Origin: Bretschneidera sinensis
Taxonomy: Eukaryota > Streptophyta > Magnoliopsida > Brassicales > Akaniaceae
NCBI GenBank assembly: GCA_023935145.1
Contig: CM043698.1
Span: 20,339,001-20,403,000, forward strand
Reading direction: 5' to 3'
Length of the DNA stretch: 64,000 bases
Shown here one piece after another: positions 20,400-33,659 of the stretch. How positions within the stretch are numbered: position 1 is the stretch's first letter; each line of letters opens with the position of its first letter. A program made the translations under genes and the position numbers. Under the pieces are notes generated by a model. That model was not told the DNA's origin. It did not search any database and was given only the letters and a program-made list of their open reading frames with translations.

Positions 20400-23300
20400 G
20401 ACGGGTTATTTTCTCTCTCTATTCTTCTCCCTTTCCTACAACACTTAGCTTCTCAAGGACTCTGCAAATCGCAATTGCTACCATTGTTGGTGAAAGTCTT
20501 CATTTAAGGGTTTTCATATTCTACATTGGCTATATGCTTGAAGATTTAATTTTGATATTTGTATTCGATTTATCTTCTACTTTCATAAGTTATGTTTTGC
20601 AGGATTGGTATGACTATGAATCTTTAAGGTTTTGTATTGGGTGACTTAATTGACAGGTAAGTGATTTTATTAGTCTTCATTGTTTATTTTTTTATCACGT
20701 TATGTTTTGTTATATTTCTCATTCAATTTTATAATGCATGAAAAAGTTGTGAATATATCTGTGTAAGTTACAATTTTCTGGTATGATTTATTTATTCTGT
20801 TTTCTATAAATTATTCAGTTCTATTGGTTTGAAGAATATGTAAGTATGCCTTTAATATTAAATACACATTTTTGAATATTTCGATCTCCTTCCTGTTAGA
20901 TGACTATATATTTAGCATATTAAATCTTGGGTTAATTTCGTTCTTTGGTTAAAGATCTTAAATCTGGGCTCAATTGGTTGTCTAAAACAAAGTTCTCTCT
21001 AGCATTCCCAATTGATTTTGCATCAAATAGTGAGTTATTATTATTCTTTTTAGTACCATCAAATAATTTTGTTCTCTCTCTTTCTTTCTACTGTTTTTCT
21101 TTGAATCACATGGAAGAAAGAACTGAAATAAAAATTTTAGTAGTTTGAATTAGCAAGGGCAAATTCTTCCATAATATCTCTGTTCTATTGTTCTATATTT
21201 AGTACTTGTGGTTTTTGGAGCTAACAATTTGCCTGAGATAGAGGAGTAATTGGAAGACTGGAGCTTTGAACAGCTGCTTCGTAAATTTAAGTCCACTTTC
21301 TGTATAAAAGAAAGAAGGAAATCATTGTATGTACATGTATGTTTTTAGTACCTGCAATCTATTTAAGTTGTTATTTTGCATCAACTATTTAAGGTAATAT
21401 CTTTTAATACTATTTTGTATAAGCGTTTAATACTAAGAATTCAGATACCGTAACTGTTGAAACCTTTCAAACTTTGTTGTTCCATGAATCTCCTACTGAA
21501 AGAACCCTTTTGATCTTTGGAACAAACTCTGTTTTGCTTCAGAAACTGTGAAATTTCTATGAATGAATTTTCATTGTTGAAAAAAATGTAGAATTATACT
21601 CCTCATTTAATTCTCTCTAATTCATTCTGCAGGACTTGCCAAATTTAGCTTCTGCCTTTGACTTGGATTGATGTGGTTAGTGGTGAAGCAGTTTTTCTTT
21701 TGTGGCTTTTGATGCTCTTCTTTCATTTTGATGGTTTCATGCGCTGACAGATTTAAAAATTTGTATATTATAATGCCTTGTGCTGTAATTCAATCTTCAA
21801 AATGTTTTTCTTCCTCTTCTGCTTATGAATAATACAAGTGAATATCGATCCATGTCACACTGTTATGTATGTGCATTAATATTAGCTTCTAAAACAAAGA
21901 GTTCTGATTCATCCCCTGCAGTTCTGCCTGTCATGCTCCCTAAAAAAATTAATGTATGAGGCTATTTAATGGTTTTGACAGGTAGAAGTTCTTGCAGCTG
22001 TTGTTTGTTCAGTTGTATACAACATGAGAGCTCATACAATAGTTGATGTTATTGCTGCCCAGGTATGCTCACTTCTTTTTCTTCTGGTTTTATTTTCCAT
22101 ATGCATGATGCCAAATATGGGACTGCTGGGGTAATATTAATTTTCCATTTTATTTCCATGTTTCTTTGCTAGCAATTGGTTGTTATCCGTTATGAAAATC
22201 TAGGGCAACCCAAGAGGGGGGAATTGGGTTTCTAAAATTTTTATTAACTAAATTTTCATAAATTTAATGACAGTTAAATTCAGATTTTAATTTACTTATA
22301 AAGTCTCAATTTAATTTGTCGTATAGCAAATTAATTAAACTATGCAGAAATTAAATTGCAGTAAATAAAAGATAATAGAATAGAAGCTTGCAAACACAAT
22401 TTCTCGTGGTTCTGCAATATCAAAATTTCCTCTAACCTTACACTCACCTCTGAAGGTTCCTACTTGGGATTTTTCTTCACTAGCACGAACAAACAACTTC
22501 ACGGGTGTTGCTTAAATCTTTACAACCCGAGAAACTTCACGGTTGTCACTCCAACCTTTACACGATGAGTAATTTCAAGGGTGTTACTCCAACCTTTTAC
22601 AAGAGTTCGTAATATTGCTTCTACCCAAGTGTTTACCCCAAACACCCAAAGCGCTCTTACAAAACTCTCAGCAAAATCACTCGAAGAGTTACACCAACTC
22701 TTGTTACAAATTGATTAGTAGAATAGAACAAATACAAGAGAGATGAGATAAGATAAATACAACTCGATCAAGATATCTCCCTCACAAATTCTCTTGATTC
22801 AATATGGCCAAAAAATAATTGTAGAAGTGTTTTTGAGCTTTTAGAAAATGTTGTTCAAGAGATCTGCTCAAAACAAAATTAGGGTTTGATATTTAAAGCC
22901 AAGAAAGTCAAAATCCATTTAAGGAAAGTTTGGATATCAAATCCTTTTGTTTAAATGTGTTTTTGCCTGTTATCAGCGATAGGCCAGTTGACTGTACCTT
23001 CATATCTGATTCAGTTTAAATTTTAAATCGGGCTGCCAGTCGACTATCAAAGGCCACAATCGACCGTTGAAAGTTTCTGTCCAATTTTGAAAAACACTCG
23101 TTGCTCAACCAGTCGACTAGCCTTATGAAACCAGATTTTATTTTAAAGTACTTGCTCTTTCAAAATCATTTTCTTTAACTAAAACCTTTTGAGTCATAAA
23201 TGTGATCAAGAGCCTTTAATAGAAGAGACTTTACATGAAACACATGATCTAATCTTGAAGTCTTCTCTTCAATCTTCATCTTGGATGCTAACTCCTTGGT

Positions 23301-24540
23301 TCTTTTAAAATGTAGCTTGAGCATGAATTTCATAGAGATGGATCTAATTATGCATACTTAACACATTAGTAACTCAGTTTTGTTATCATCAAAATCATCT
23401 TGGGATTAACAAGTCATTTACTTCTCATATGATAATATAGAGCATATGGAAGGAGTATGAACTAGCATTTGTAATTGAAATCTTTGCTCTAAAGTTTAGC
23501 TTAATGAATTATGCATTCTGTCCATCCGTCTTTTTTCCTCCTATTTTAATTTCTACTTGGAAGAGTCTCTAAACTCTGGAAGAAAATGTAAGTATTGTGC
23601 TGACGGAGTTTTAAAAACTTTTCATACAGATTATTTGTTTATTTGGTTTTCTAAATATAGAAACTGGCATCTCTCTTTTTAAAATAGGTTCAGCCAAACT
23701 TTTGGAATGATTTCTTTAATTTATACCACCTAAAGAATGAAGCAGAAATTGATTGTCATACCATTCTTTGATAGCTTAGGTTGTTCTTTTAGTCCTTTCA
23801 GGCAAAGCTTAATACACCATGAAAAGTAACTGGAGGTATCTTGAAAAGCAATCAAAGCTTTGGCCTTTACTTTAGAGGTTTACACTGTTTTTTAGGGCGT
23901 TAACTGTAGGTAAAGTAGATGAATGAGTTATACACCATGAATTTGTCTTTTTTTTCTTCAGCAACACATGCTTAATTTTTTTTCCAAAAGCAAGATTAAG
24001 CTTTAAAATATGAAAAACATTCATACTCTTTTATGTATTGAAGTCTAAATTAAGGGCTTTGAGATTTGATAGGAAAGAAAAGTTGAATGTCATATATGAA
24101 CTTTGATAGTAAGAAATTCAGTTGAAGAAATCTGTGATCAAGATATTTCTCTTATGGGTTGTCCTGATTGTTAAGCCGAGGGGTTCTTCCTTTGTTGTAA
24201 AGTAGAGTATTTTCTTTTATTTCCCTAATAGTTTGAATTTTTCAGTTCATTTCGTTTGACATTCTTATACTAAATATGACATTCTTTAGTAGAGTTAATT
24301 AGAGTTCAACAACATTGATGTGTTTTTTTTTATCCTAATTGGGATCTTGAAGATTTTCTAGCAGGTTTTCCCCATTTTTTGAAGTCTTTTTTACCTGATT
24401 CAAATGTCAGGTTACATCATTTTCACAAATGTTGTCTCAAATGTCTGCATTGCAGATTTGCCGAGATAGGAATTAATTTCCTCTGCAACTTGATTGGTTG
24501 CAAGGGATATAGGGAAGAGGACAAAGCAGCTTATTAATTC
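20400..24540 (+). other. Possible spliced transcript or decayed multi-exon gene
   Basis: Several short stretches are bounded by good splice signals in one direction. They are 20603-20656 (tttgcag before, gtaagtg after), about 21634-21677 (ctgcag before), 21982-22062 (gacag before, gtatgc after) and about 24463-24534 (ttgcag before). The 21982-22062 piece is open as VEVLAAVVCSVVYNMRAHTI and seven further codons. One frame of the last piece reads FAEIGINFLCNLIGCKGY...then TAA. The frames do not join convincingly and the other pieces contain stops. I do not recognise a protein. It may be a non-coding RNA or a gene remnant. Confidence 0.22.
22181..23411 (-). repeat. LTR-like block, probable solo LTR
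   Basis: Read on the minus strand it begins TGTTAATCCCAAGATGATTTT and ends near CTCTTGGGTTGCCCTAGATTT...AACA, both typical of a widespread class of plant LTRs. It contains a short degenerate tandem array with 'acttcacgg(g)tgttgct' words (22495-22610) and GTCGACT motifs (22980-23120). No target duplication was found at these limits and no coding region is present. Bases 23412-24460 and 24560-26640 are AT-rich with no supported gene. Confidence 0.45.
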
Positions 24541-26729
24541 TGTTGATACACACGAAGAGCTTAATATGCTCACATTGATGCAACATGAAGAGCTACAAGT
24601 GCAACCAAATTGCTTTATCTTTTTTCACAGTTTTACCTCTTGATACGAAGAATATTTTTTTAGAATCTAAAGACGTGTTTATTATTTATATATCATATTA
24701 TGACCCATTTGGTGGGTGTGAGAGGATTCTATATTTGGTTGGAGAGATTAACTGTTTATATGAGATTAGGTAGGACAAAATTAATTTCAATGTGGAATAG
24801 AAATAATCCCACCATTTTGAAATTAAATATTTTCTTTTCTCCTCATTTTACCCTTTTCAACAGAGACTTCTTCCCTACTCTTCGCCGACTTCATCTTTCC
24901 CTTCTCCTTTACTTATTCTTTTGTGCGATTTGATTTTGGCAGATGATATTTCTAGGTTTGTGTTGATATGTGTGGGTGATTTTATATTGATTGTAAGATG
25001 ATTTTTTATTGATTTTGTTAATATTTGGAGAGAGGAGAAAAATATAGAAAAGCCAAAACTTTTGTTTGGCACCAAAGAAAATCAGAAGGAAAGTTCATAA
25101 TATGCAACTTGCCAAGATAATCATCACTAATATTGTTAAAATACAGCTGCTGTTGATTGAAGACTGTATGATTTTTATTGAGTGATGGTGTTGATTGAAG
25201 ACAAACATGGGTATCTAATTTTTTTTTTTTTTAATAACTGTATGATTTTACATGTAACGAGTATTTTCCTACAGATGCAAATACCTTATACATTCCTATA
25301 AGGCCATCAAATAATGAATTCACGTTCCTCTTCCAGAGAATTGAAAGTTTAATAATTATATTTATTAATTATTTATCTCAAAAAAATTTATAACATGTAT
25401 TTTTAGGTTATTTGAAATTATATTTTTTTTTAAAAATATCAAAACATGAAATATTATTTTAATTTTTAAAATATAAAAAATTAGTCTTTAATTTTTATTT
25501 TATGATGGTTTTTTATATTCATTTATTTGATATATTAGGTTATTTAATTTTATAATAAAACATATCAACAAACTTTTCATTTAAAATATTTTAATTTTAT
25601 TTTATAATGATTTTTTATTTTCATTTATTTGATGATGCGATAGGTAATGCTATCATAATATTTTTTAAAATATAAAATATATGAAGTAAAATTTATTTTA
25701 TATCATATAATATAATATAAATTCATTTAAAGTACACTTTTAACCATTTTCTAAAAAGAATGATGATAATTTTATTTTTAAAAAAAATCCTAAAAGATTC
25801 ATTGTTAAATATACTCTATCACTAATACTTCTATTTTTTAAAAAGTAACATTTATGATACTTAAAGGTATTTTGGTCATCATAAAAAGTAATATCCAGTT
25901 AAAATTTTGACTCTTCAAATAAATTTATTTTGAGATTGCTTGATGGTGTAAATTAATATTTTGTGGTGTATCGTAGATTTTAAAAATGTTTGGTATGTTA
26001 GTGTTATTTATACAAATTTAGAGGTAATGTAGTGTAATTTGCCAAATTCTAAAATTACAATTTTTTAAAGATAATCACAAAAGAGTTCTTTGAACTATCC
26101 GATTATATTTAAATTCTTAAATTATGAATTTGATATAAAGGGTCTTTAATCTTTTAGTTAGTTATAATGTAATATTTTTATACATTATTCATTAATAAAA
26201 TTTAATCATGATTTTCCGTATGCACATAAAGATAAATTTGATTTATTATAAAAAAAATATGTATAAAAAATTGTTATCAAAATTATTTGTTTCTTAATTT
26301 CTACTATTAAATATTCATAAATAACAAAAAATAGTACATAAATGAAAATTTTAAAAAAATTATTGGATGATCTTTAAATAGTCAATAGATTTTACTGAAA
26401 TATTATTTAGTGTATATACATATATATTATTTAATATATTCAATCATTTTAAAATAAAAAAATAAATATTATGTTAATAAAAAGAATACCATTGTGACTA
26501 ATTGAAAACCAGAAAACATTTAGTATCAAATTTATATTTAAAAAATTTAAGTGTTAAAAAAAATAGTTTAAGAAACTTCGTAGCAATTTACCGAAGTTTT
26601 TAATATTAGGAATTCAACTATTAAAAGCAGTTAAAGAGGTGTGGTTCTCCTGCCCCAACTGCACGCGTCTAAACGCCACCCTACTTTCTTTATTTGCGTG
26701 TCCATTTCAAGATCTCACCCCAAAGCTCC

Positions 26730-26737
26730 TATTTATA
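26730..26737 (+). promoter_or_regulatory. Probable TATA box of the enoyl-CoA reductase gene
   Basis: TATTTATA lies about 100 bases before the ATG at 26838 in a locally GC-richer stretch. It is the best TATA match near the expected transcription start. Confidence 0.5.
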
Positions 26738-26837
26738 GCTGTTTCTGCTCTGTGTGAATCTTACACGAAATCCTTCACTTCAAAGTTTGTTTTTTAGCAT
26801 TTCTGTTCTCTGGGTTTCTCTCATTTTGATCTTCAAA

Positions 26838-29800
26838 ATGAAGATCACTATAGTTTCACGCAGTGGAAGAGAAGTTATCAAGGGTGGCCTTGAGCTCAGT
26901 GACTCTGTATGTTTACTCTGTGTATTAGATTTTTTTAATAAATTTCTTTATTTATTGTTACTTAGAAAATGGAGAAAAGGGAAGAAAATAATGACCCTAG
27001 ATTTACTAAATTCACTGTTGGATTGCTTAGAAAATGGAGGAAAGAGAAAGAAAATTATTATCTGTCTGCTTATGGGTTATAATTGTAAATTATAATTTGC
27101 TACTTTTTACTGCTTTGCAGGCTACACTGGCTGATCTGCAGGAGGCAATTCATAAGCGAAGTAAGTGCTGAATATGCTTATGTTGTTTTTAATGTTATTT
27201 CAATTATTATTGATTAACCTAAACTGTTAAATTGTATTTGGCTGGTCGACAAATGATAGTTAGTGGAAAGATAGTAATTGATTTGAGGCTCTATGCTCGT
27301 AAGGGATGACTGCTATCGGGATTTGCTGGGTCTTACTATTCACATATGTAGCAATCCACGACTCTTTGATAACCGGTTAAAATCTTGCAATTCGTACAAT
27401 ACTTTTTTTATAAAAAAAAATTGTTAATAATGGATTGGATGGTTGAATTTTGAAACAACAATACTCTTTTTTCATAAGATTAATAGATGATGTTTATACA
27501 CGCAGAAAGTTAAACTTGACATTGACACTTCTTTTAAGTTTTAATTCAAATCAAGTGGTTCGAGCTCAATGGTGGGTGCTTTTCTTTACTCATAAAAAAA
27601 AGGGAAGATAAATTCAAACCAGCTATTCTTAGCATTGAAGAGTTCCTCTTCATTCTTGTTTGTTAAAGGATCAGGGAATTCTGGAATTCTGTTTTGAGTT
27701 CTATGCTTCCTTAAAATATCAGTGGCCTACAATTTGAGACCTCCTTTAGTTTCATGGATACTTAGAAGAACATCACGAGATCATAACTGCAATCTACATT
27801 TCCTGTCTTTGTGTGTGCATGCCTTTATCTCTGTGTATGTGCATTCAAGTGCATCCGTTTGTGTTTCTTCCCAGAAATATAGAACTTTTATTAGTAACCT
27901 CCCGGAAATATAGAACTTAAAAGCATTGGATCTTTGGGATTAATATAAAAACTCTGCACTCGAGTTCTTGGCGTAAAGCATCTAATCAGGATGTTAGTTA
28001 CCCCCAAAAGCTTGAGTTAATGGGAAATGGACCACAATTTATATCAAGCTCATATACACTTTAATACCCTCTCGGCGGGATTAGCCCGGAGACGATATGG
28101 GCTTAGCATGTGAAGCCCAAAACAGAAATAAGACACACCTGAACTAGAGATAGAGACCAAACCAAATATTTATCATAAACAGACAAACAGGGTACCAAGA
28201 TTCAAACACAAAACATTTAGCTTTGTTAATTACCAATTATCCCAAAAGCTTAGTTGATTGGAAATTAGCCAACAATGTATATCAAACTCATATACACTTT
28301 AACGTAGGATTTACTGGGTTATGTCATTTGCAGGTTCATCATATCTGGCCTAATAAGTAGTAGACCCATATTCATCTCCACTCATTCTGCGATATTTTAC
28401 ATATATGATTTACTCCCCAAAAGATGCATGTGTTTGTGTATATTTGGCAGCCTCTGGTCTCATTTGGTTTCAATAACATGATTTGGATGCCTTATATCAA
28501 CAGCCAAGAAGTTCTACCCTTCAAGACAAAGACTAACCCTCCCTCTCCCTCCTGGATCAAAGGAGAGGCCTGTTGTCCTCAATAACAAGAAGAGCCTCAA
28601 AGACTACTGTGCTGGAAACTTGGACAACTTAACTATAGTTTTCAAGGACCTGGGTCCGCAAGTTTCCTACCGCACACTCTTCTTCTTTGAGTACATTGGT
28701 CCTTTGGTTATCTATCCCATTTTTTACTACTTCCCTGTGTACCGATACTTCGGCTATAAAGGGGAGCGTGTCATCCATCCAGTTCAGACATATGCTTTGT
28801 ACTACTGGTGTCTTCACTACTCCAAACGAATTCTGGAAACATTTTTTGTCCACCACTTCAGCCATGCAACCTCTCCACTATCCAATGTGTTCCGAAATTG
28901 TGCTTATTATTGGAGCTTTGGTTCTTACATTGCTTATTATGTTAACCACCCACTTTATACCCCTGTTACTGACCTCCAAATGAAGATTGGGTTTGCATTT
29001 GGGTTGGTTTGTCAAGTCTCAAACTTATATTGCCATATCATTCTGAAGAATCTTCGGAGTCCTAATGGAAGTGGAGGGTATCAAATTCCACGTGGTTTTC
29101 TGTTCAACATTGTGACGTGTGCAAATTATACAACGGAGATCTATCAGTGGTTGGGTTTCAACATTGCAACGCAGACTGTTGCAGGTTATGTCTTTCTCGT
29201 GGTTGCAGCTCTTATAATGACCAACTGGGCCCTTGCAAAGCACCGTCGATTGAAGAAGGTAAACTTCTTGCACTTTTCTATTGACAAGAGACTTCAATTT
29301 CTTTCCTGCTTATGATTTTTGGCTGCTTGAATTTTTAAACATGTAGGGTTGAGAACCCTTTCATAATGATATATCACCCTACATTTAGGCGTAATGTAAC
29401 TAGGTTGGTTTTGAATTGGATATAGGCACAAATATGATCAAGACTAAGATGTGTATGCTAGATCATAAGGAAGATTAGATTGGTTTGCTCCATATACTTG
29501 TCAAAAATAAGTGCTGTCACTTGAATTCACATGCATTACATGTATGATACACATACGTAGGTACATCCTTATATTCATGCATATATCTTTATATTAGGTC
29601 ACGTCCTTTTGTGTATGTGCGTGGGCATGTGAGGTTGTCTAAGTGGGAAGGATACTTATTTGATTGAACTTGGATAGAAAGTAAAATTAGGAGTTCAGAG
29701 CTGATTAAGTTTGATTGAAATAACAGTTTTCACAATTGTTGTTTTCCACTTCCAGCATGATCTGAATTCCTTAAAAACCTATATTACTGCTGCAAGTTGT

Positions 29801-30123
29801 TGGAAAGACAGTATCATACCATGAATTTGATCTTCCAAAATACATGGCATGGAGGAAAATCAATTTGTGGGCATGGCCTAGATTATTGATTGCATCGACT
29901 TTTCTTTAGTGTCTTACATTTCTAAATGTTGCGATGTGTCTCATTTCTAAATATCATCTTTAGTCTGTAAAATGAGAGCCTTAATCTTCCTTGCCTTTTG
30001 GTCTTTATTGTTTCATTGAATTTCTTTCTTAACAAAGACTTGTTGTATCTGCAGCTATTTGATGGGAAGGAGGGGAGACCTAAGTATCCACGCCGGTGGG
30101 TAATATTACCCCCATTCCTGTAG
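26838..30123 (+). CDS. ECR/CER10: Very-long-chain trans-2,3-enoyl-CoA reductase
   Basis: Four exons, 26838-26906, 27121-27160, 28504-29258 and 30055-30123, all with GT..AG introns, give exactly 310 aa, the length I recall for the Arabidopsis protein. The N-terminus ([20 protein letters not shown]...[13 protein letters not shown]) is the ubiquitin-like part. Residues about 80-310 are the multi-helix steroid 5-alpha-reductase-type domain ([59 protein letters not shown]). The C-terminus is WVILPPFL. The enzyme performs the last reduction of each very-long-chain fatty acid elongation cycle in the ER with KCS, KCR and HCD, supplying wax, cuticle, sphingolipid and seed lipid precursors. Both catalytic-domain halves are intact and no defect is seen. 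Confidence 0.96.
27161..28503 (+). other. ECR intron 2 with a repeated segment
   Basis: Within this 1.34-kb intron, 'cccaaaagctt(g)agtt(aa/ga)t..ggaaat' followed by 'atcaa(g/a)ctcatatacacttta' occurs twice (about 28001-28065 and 28240-28302). This points to a small transposon-derived insert with terminal direct similarity. It does not disturb the splice sites. Confidence 0.5.
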
Positions 30124-33100
30124 AACTGACCAATTAGATTGTCTCCTGTTGCTTTGTTTGGTGCTAATTATTGGTATCAGCAGCATGAATTCAGAATCAA
30201 TGGAGGTCCATTCTCATCAGATATGAATCAGACATAACGTTTGCACCCAGTTTGCTTGTTGAATTTTAATCTTCTGTTTAGACAGTTTGAACCATCTGAA
30301 CTGCATCAGGATAATGTTTTTTCCCCTTCTGAATTACTATCAATTAAATTATGTGCTAGTGCTCTGAATCTAGTTGGTATGATTCTCATATTTGGATGGG
30401 CTTCTTGGTTAGCTTTGATGCGCCCTTAGTTTTTCCCGTTTATATTGGCTTTTTTGACAAATTGATGCTCGATATCTTCAACTTGCCAAATTGAGAAGCT
30501 TTGGCTGATGAAAAATTCTCTGTTAATACAAAAACAAGTGCGCTCTCTCTCCTCTTGGACGGCTTGGATTCCCGGTGTTCTCTCTCTCCATTTGCACCAG
30601 GTGCAGCCAAGAATTCCTCTTGCACTCAGTTGGTTCAGACTCCACTTAATTCAGCAGTGGCCGTTAAGTTGTTTGTAACAGACTCCTTTTTTTTTCTGCT
30701 TTTAAGGAGGAGTGAGCCTATAATTAGCAGTTTTGAGCTAAATTGTTATTGCCACGAGTCAAATATATTTGAATGCATTGAGGTCTTGAGTTCGATTTCT
30801 CAACTCAACAGCTTCCTTATAGATAAGGAGGATTGTGGTGTGTGTAGGTAGAGATTAAGAGTAAGGTAGATTATGGTTGTAAATAAAAGTGAGCCTATCA
30901 CAGGTGGGTGTTAGCTGGGGACAACAAAAACCAACTCTCTACAATGGCGTTAAACCAATAGTTTTCACATAGGAACCAACCTACCTCAATGCTGGCCGCA
31001 CAGCTGGGTTGTATAGCGTTTACAATTCTGAAAGAAAAAAAACTGTTTCTAAATTTCTTTTTTTCATAAGAGAAAAAGGAAGGAGGGGCTACTACAGTGG
31101 TGAAATTCTTGTCTGCTTCTTGTGTAAGTAATGTACACTTGTATCGGGTTCATGCTAGCCTTCTATTTAAAAAGAGAAAATCACTCTTTCTTGTTGACGG
31201 CTAAGCATAAACATGGTGTAAGTGCACAGTCCAGTTCCAGACAAGTATTTCCCACTAAAGTGACCATTCATTTTGGGTGTAACTGTCCCTGCCCATTGAG
31301 AAATCAATATACTAATTACTACAATTTTTCTTTATGAGCTGAGCTCTTATTTATAGCTTTGTCACTGCAAAATGCAAACACTTTCTCAAGATGGTTTTGA
31401 CTGTCAATTTTGATTTGCTTTAATATGCAGTTTATCCAGCAGCTTCACATGCTAGTTTGGATCATGAATTAATTGACTCTGCTTAGCTTTCGTTCTTGCA
31501 AACAAACTACCTAGTCCTCGATATCACTTTTCCTTAGAAAATACTCCATTACTTAGAAAGTTTAGGTCCTTTTATCTTGTTGAAGGGAAAAATTACAGTT
31601 GCTTCAAAATGTCAACTAATAGTCAACTGAGGTACCTTGATGGTAAGAATATTTTTTTACCACTAAATTTTTTGTTTTCATCGTATTTTTAGTAGTAATT
31701 ATTTTTATAATAAAACTCAATTTTTTTTAATGGTAAGATTGTTTCTTTTTACCATTAATTTTTTTTTGTTTGTATCATCCTACGTATTCTAATAAGGTTC
31801 TCAAACTATCTTTAATCACTAAACTCCTTTGTTCATTTATAGTCTGAACGTTAATTTATACTCCACCTCTACGTTATTAGAGAGAGGAAGATTGAGAATG
31901 AAAGAGAAAGAGAAACAAACATCTTAACTGATAGTTTTGGTGAATCATATCAAAATTGTACTACTAAATTCCTAAATCATACAAGGTCCCAATTAAACTT
32001 TAAAATTCATTTTTTACAGAATGAATTTTATTTTTTCTTTTATATTGTTTGATAACTACCTCATCGTCAAGTTTGCGTCGAGGTAGAGTTTTAATAAGTT
32101 TTTAAATTATAAACCAATCGAAAGGTATAATTGTTTAACTATAAATAGTTTTCGAATCTTCTTTCAACTATTGATAGATGTATAATTAAAATAAAACAAG
32201 AAGTATTTAGCCTTATATTCGGTTAAAAGTGTCCATGAATTTTGTAAATAAAATTCTTCAAAGGTTTTACCAAAACTTAGAGATGGAATCTTACTTCTAC
32301 TAGGGATTGATGAGGTTATGAGATAGAGTGTTACTCGTGTAGCCCCATCAAAAACTAGAGATAGAATCTTGCCTTTATTCGTGATTGATGGGTTTATGGG
32401 ACCAATCTGTCAAGTGATTTAAAATTATCATTGCTTTGGATGTTTCGAATGCTTTAGTTTTTGACATCATTTTCCTTCTAGTTGAGGAGGTTGGTTTCCT
32501 TCTAGTGCTGGGCAGCCAACCGTTTTGGGCTGGAAAAAGGTTCCTCTTGCTAGTTTTTTTGTTGAAAGGTACATAACATACATAATCACATTACTTGTTA
32601 AAAAGTTTTGCGTCCTTCTGTTGAATTCTGACGTATTAGTGTTGGATTTTCGATATTCAAATAGATATATATTATTTAAATATTTTAAATTAAAAAAAAA
32701 TTATTAAAAAAATTTACAAAAATTTATAAAAACTAAATAAGTTCGACACTCAAACACATTCGTGTCGGGCGCTCGTACTTGAATTCAAATACCATAATTT
32801 CTGAATAAAAAAAATGTCTTTAAAATCTGTCAATCTATTAGTTTTTTATTTTAATTTTTCATATACCCTTAATACAGGAAAGCTAGCTAGGGTTATAATA
32901 GCAATAACAAAGTACAGATTGTATGAGTTATATCATTACTGTCCCTGCTTAAAATAATAAAGAAATTTCGAAATTTTTTTATGAATCAGGTTAGCTATTT
33001 GGTGCATATTCATAGTATGTGATATTTTTAATGGTAAAAAAAGAGAGAAAAAAACAATGTATAAAAGACAAATCAAGAGCGTAATGTAACAGAAATTTTT

Positions 33101-33430
33101 TGACTGATTCAGATTTAAATTATACTGATAATTTTAGATTTATTTTAAAATTAATGTTAAATTCAATATTAAAAATTACGCTCTTGATTTGTCAGTATAA
33201 TTATACAGAAAAAAAACAATGTATAAAAACAATATAGACATTAATTTTAGATTTATTGAAAATTATACTGGTAATTTTAAAAAGATTCATAAATAACATT
33301 AAAATAAACATAAAATTAAAAAATTAACAATATTATCAATAAAATTTTCAGTCAATCTAAAACTTAAATTCTAAACTTGAACCAATCAAATATTTCTCAC
33401 GACGTACCTTCAAAAATCAACTCTGGCATG
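30124..33430. other. ECR 3' flank and intergenic spacer
   Basis: It begins with the likely ECR 3'UTR. Bases about 30765-30850 contain a B-box-like 'gagttcgatttct' after a degenerate A-box, a possible old SINE fragment. Bases 33067-33193 hold a hairpin listed separately. Open frames at 30241-30429, 30501-30851, 31131-31337 and 32525-32707 show no recognisable domain and sit in low-complexity sequence. Confidence 0.4.
33067..33193. repeat. Small inverted-repeat element (MITE-like)
   Basis: A perfect 19-bp inverted repeat, GACAAATCAAGAGCGTAAT (33067-33085), has its complement at about 33175-33193. The interior carries MITE-family words such as 'actgataattttagattta'. It lies about 470 bases upstream of the actin transcribed region. 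Confidence 0.65.
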
Positions 33431-33659
33431 AGTTAACATAACCTCCACAACCAAACAGCACTGACCACCCTAGGAATAGAGCAAAAAAGGGCAAAATGGT
33501 AATGACGGTGAAGAAAAAAATGACTGGAAAACCGGGAGGAGCTGGACCCACCACGCATTGTGACCCCAAATGAGCCCATGACGCGTTCTCTCTCTCTAAA
33601 AATAATCCAACGGCTCAGATTACATCTCCTACCTCTTTTAATATCACCATTTCCATTCC

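Noticed and set aside
22181..23411. Terminal-inverted-repeat DNA transposon
   Set aside because: The CCCAAG words near both ends are inverted but short; the overall sequence fits an LTR better.
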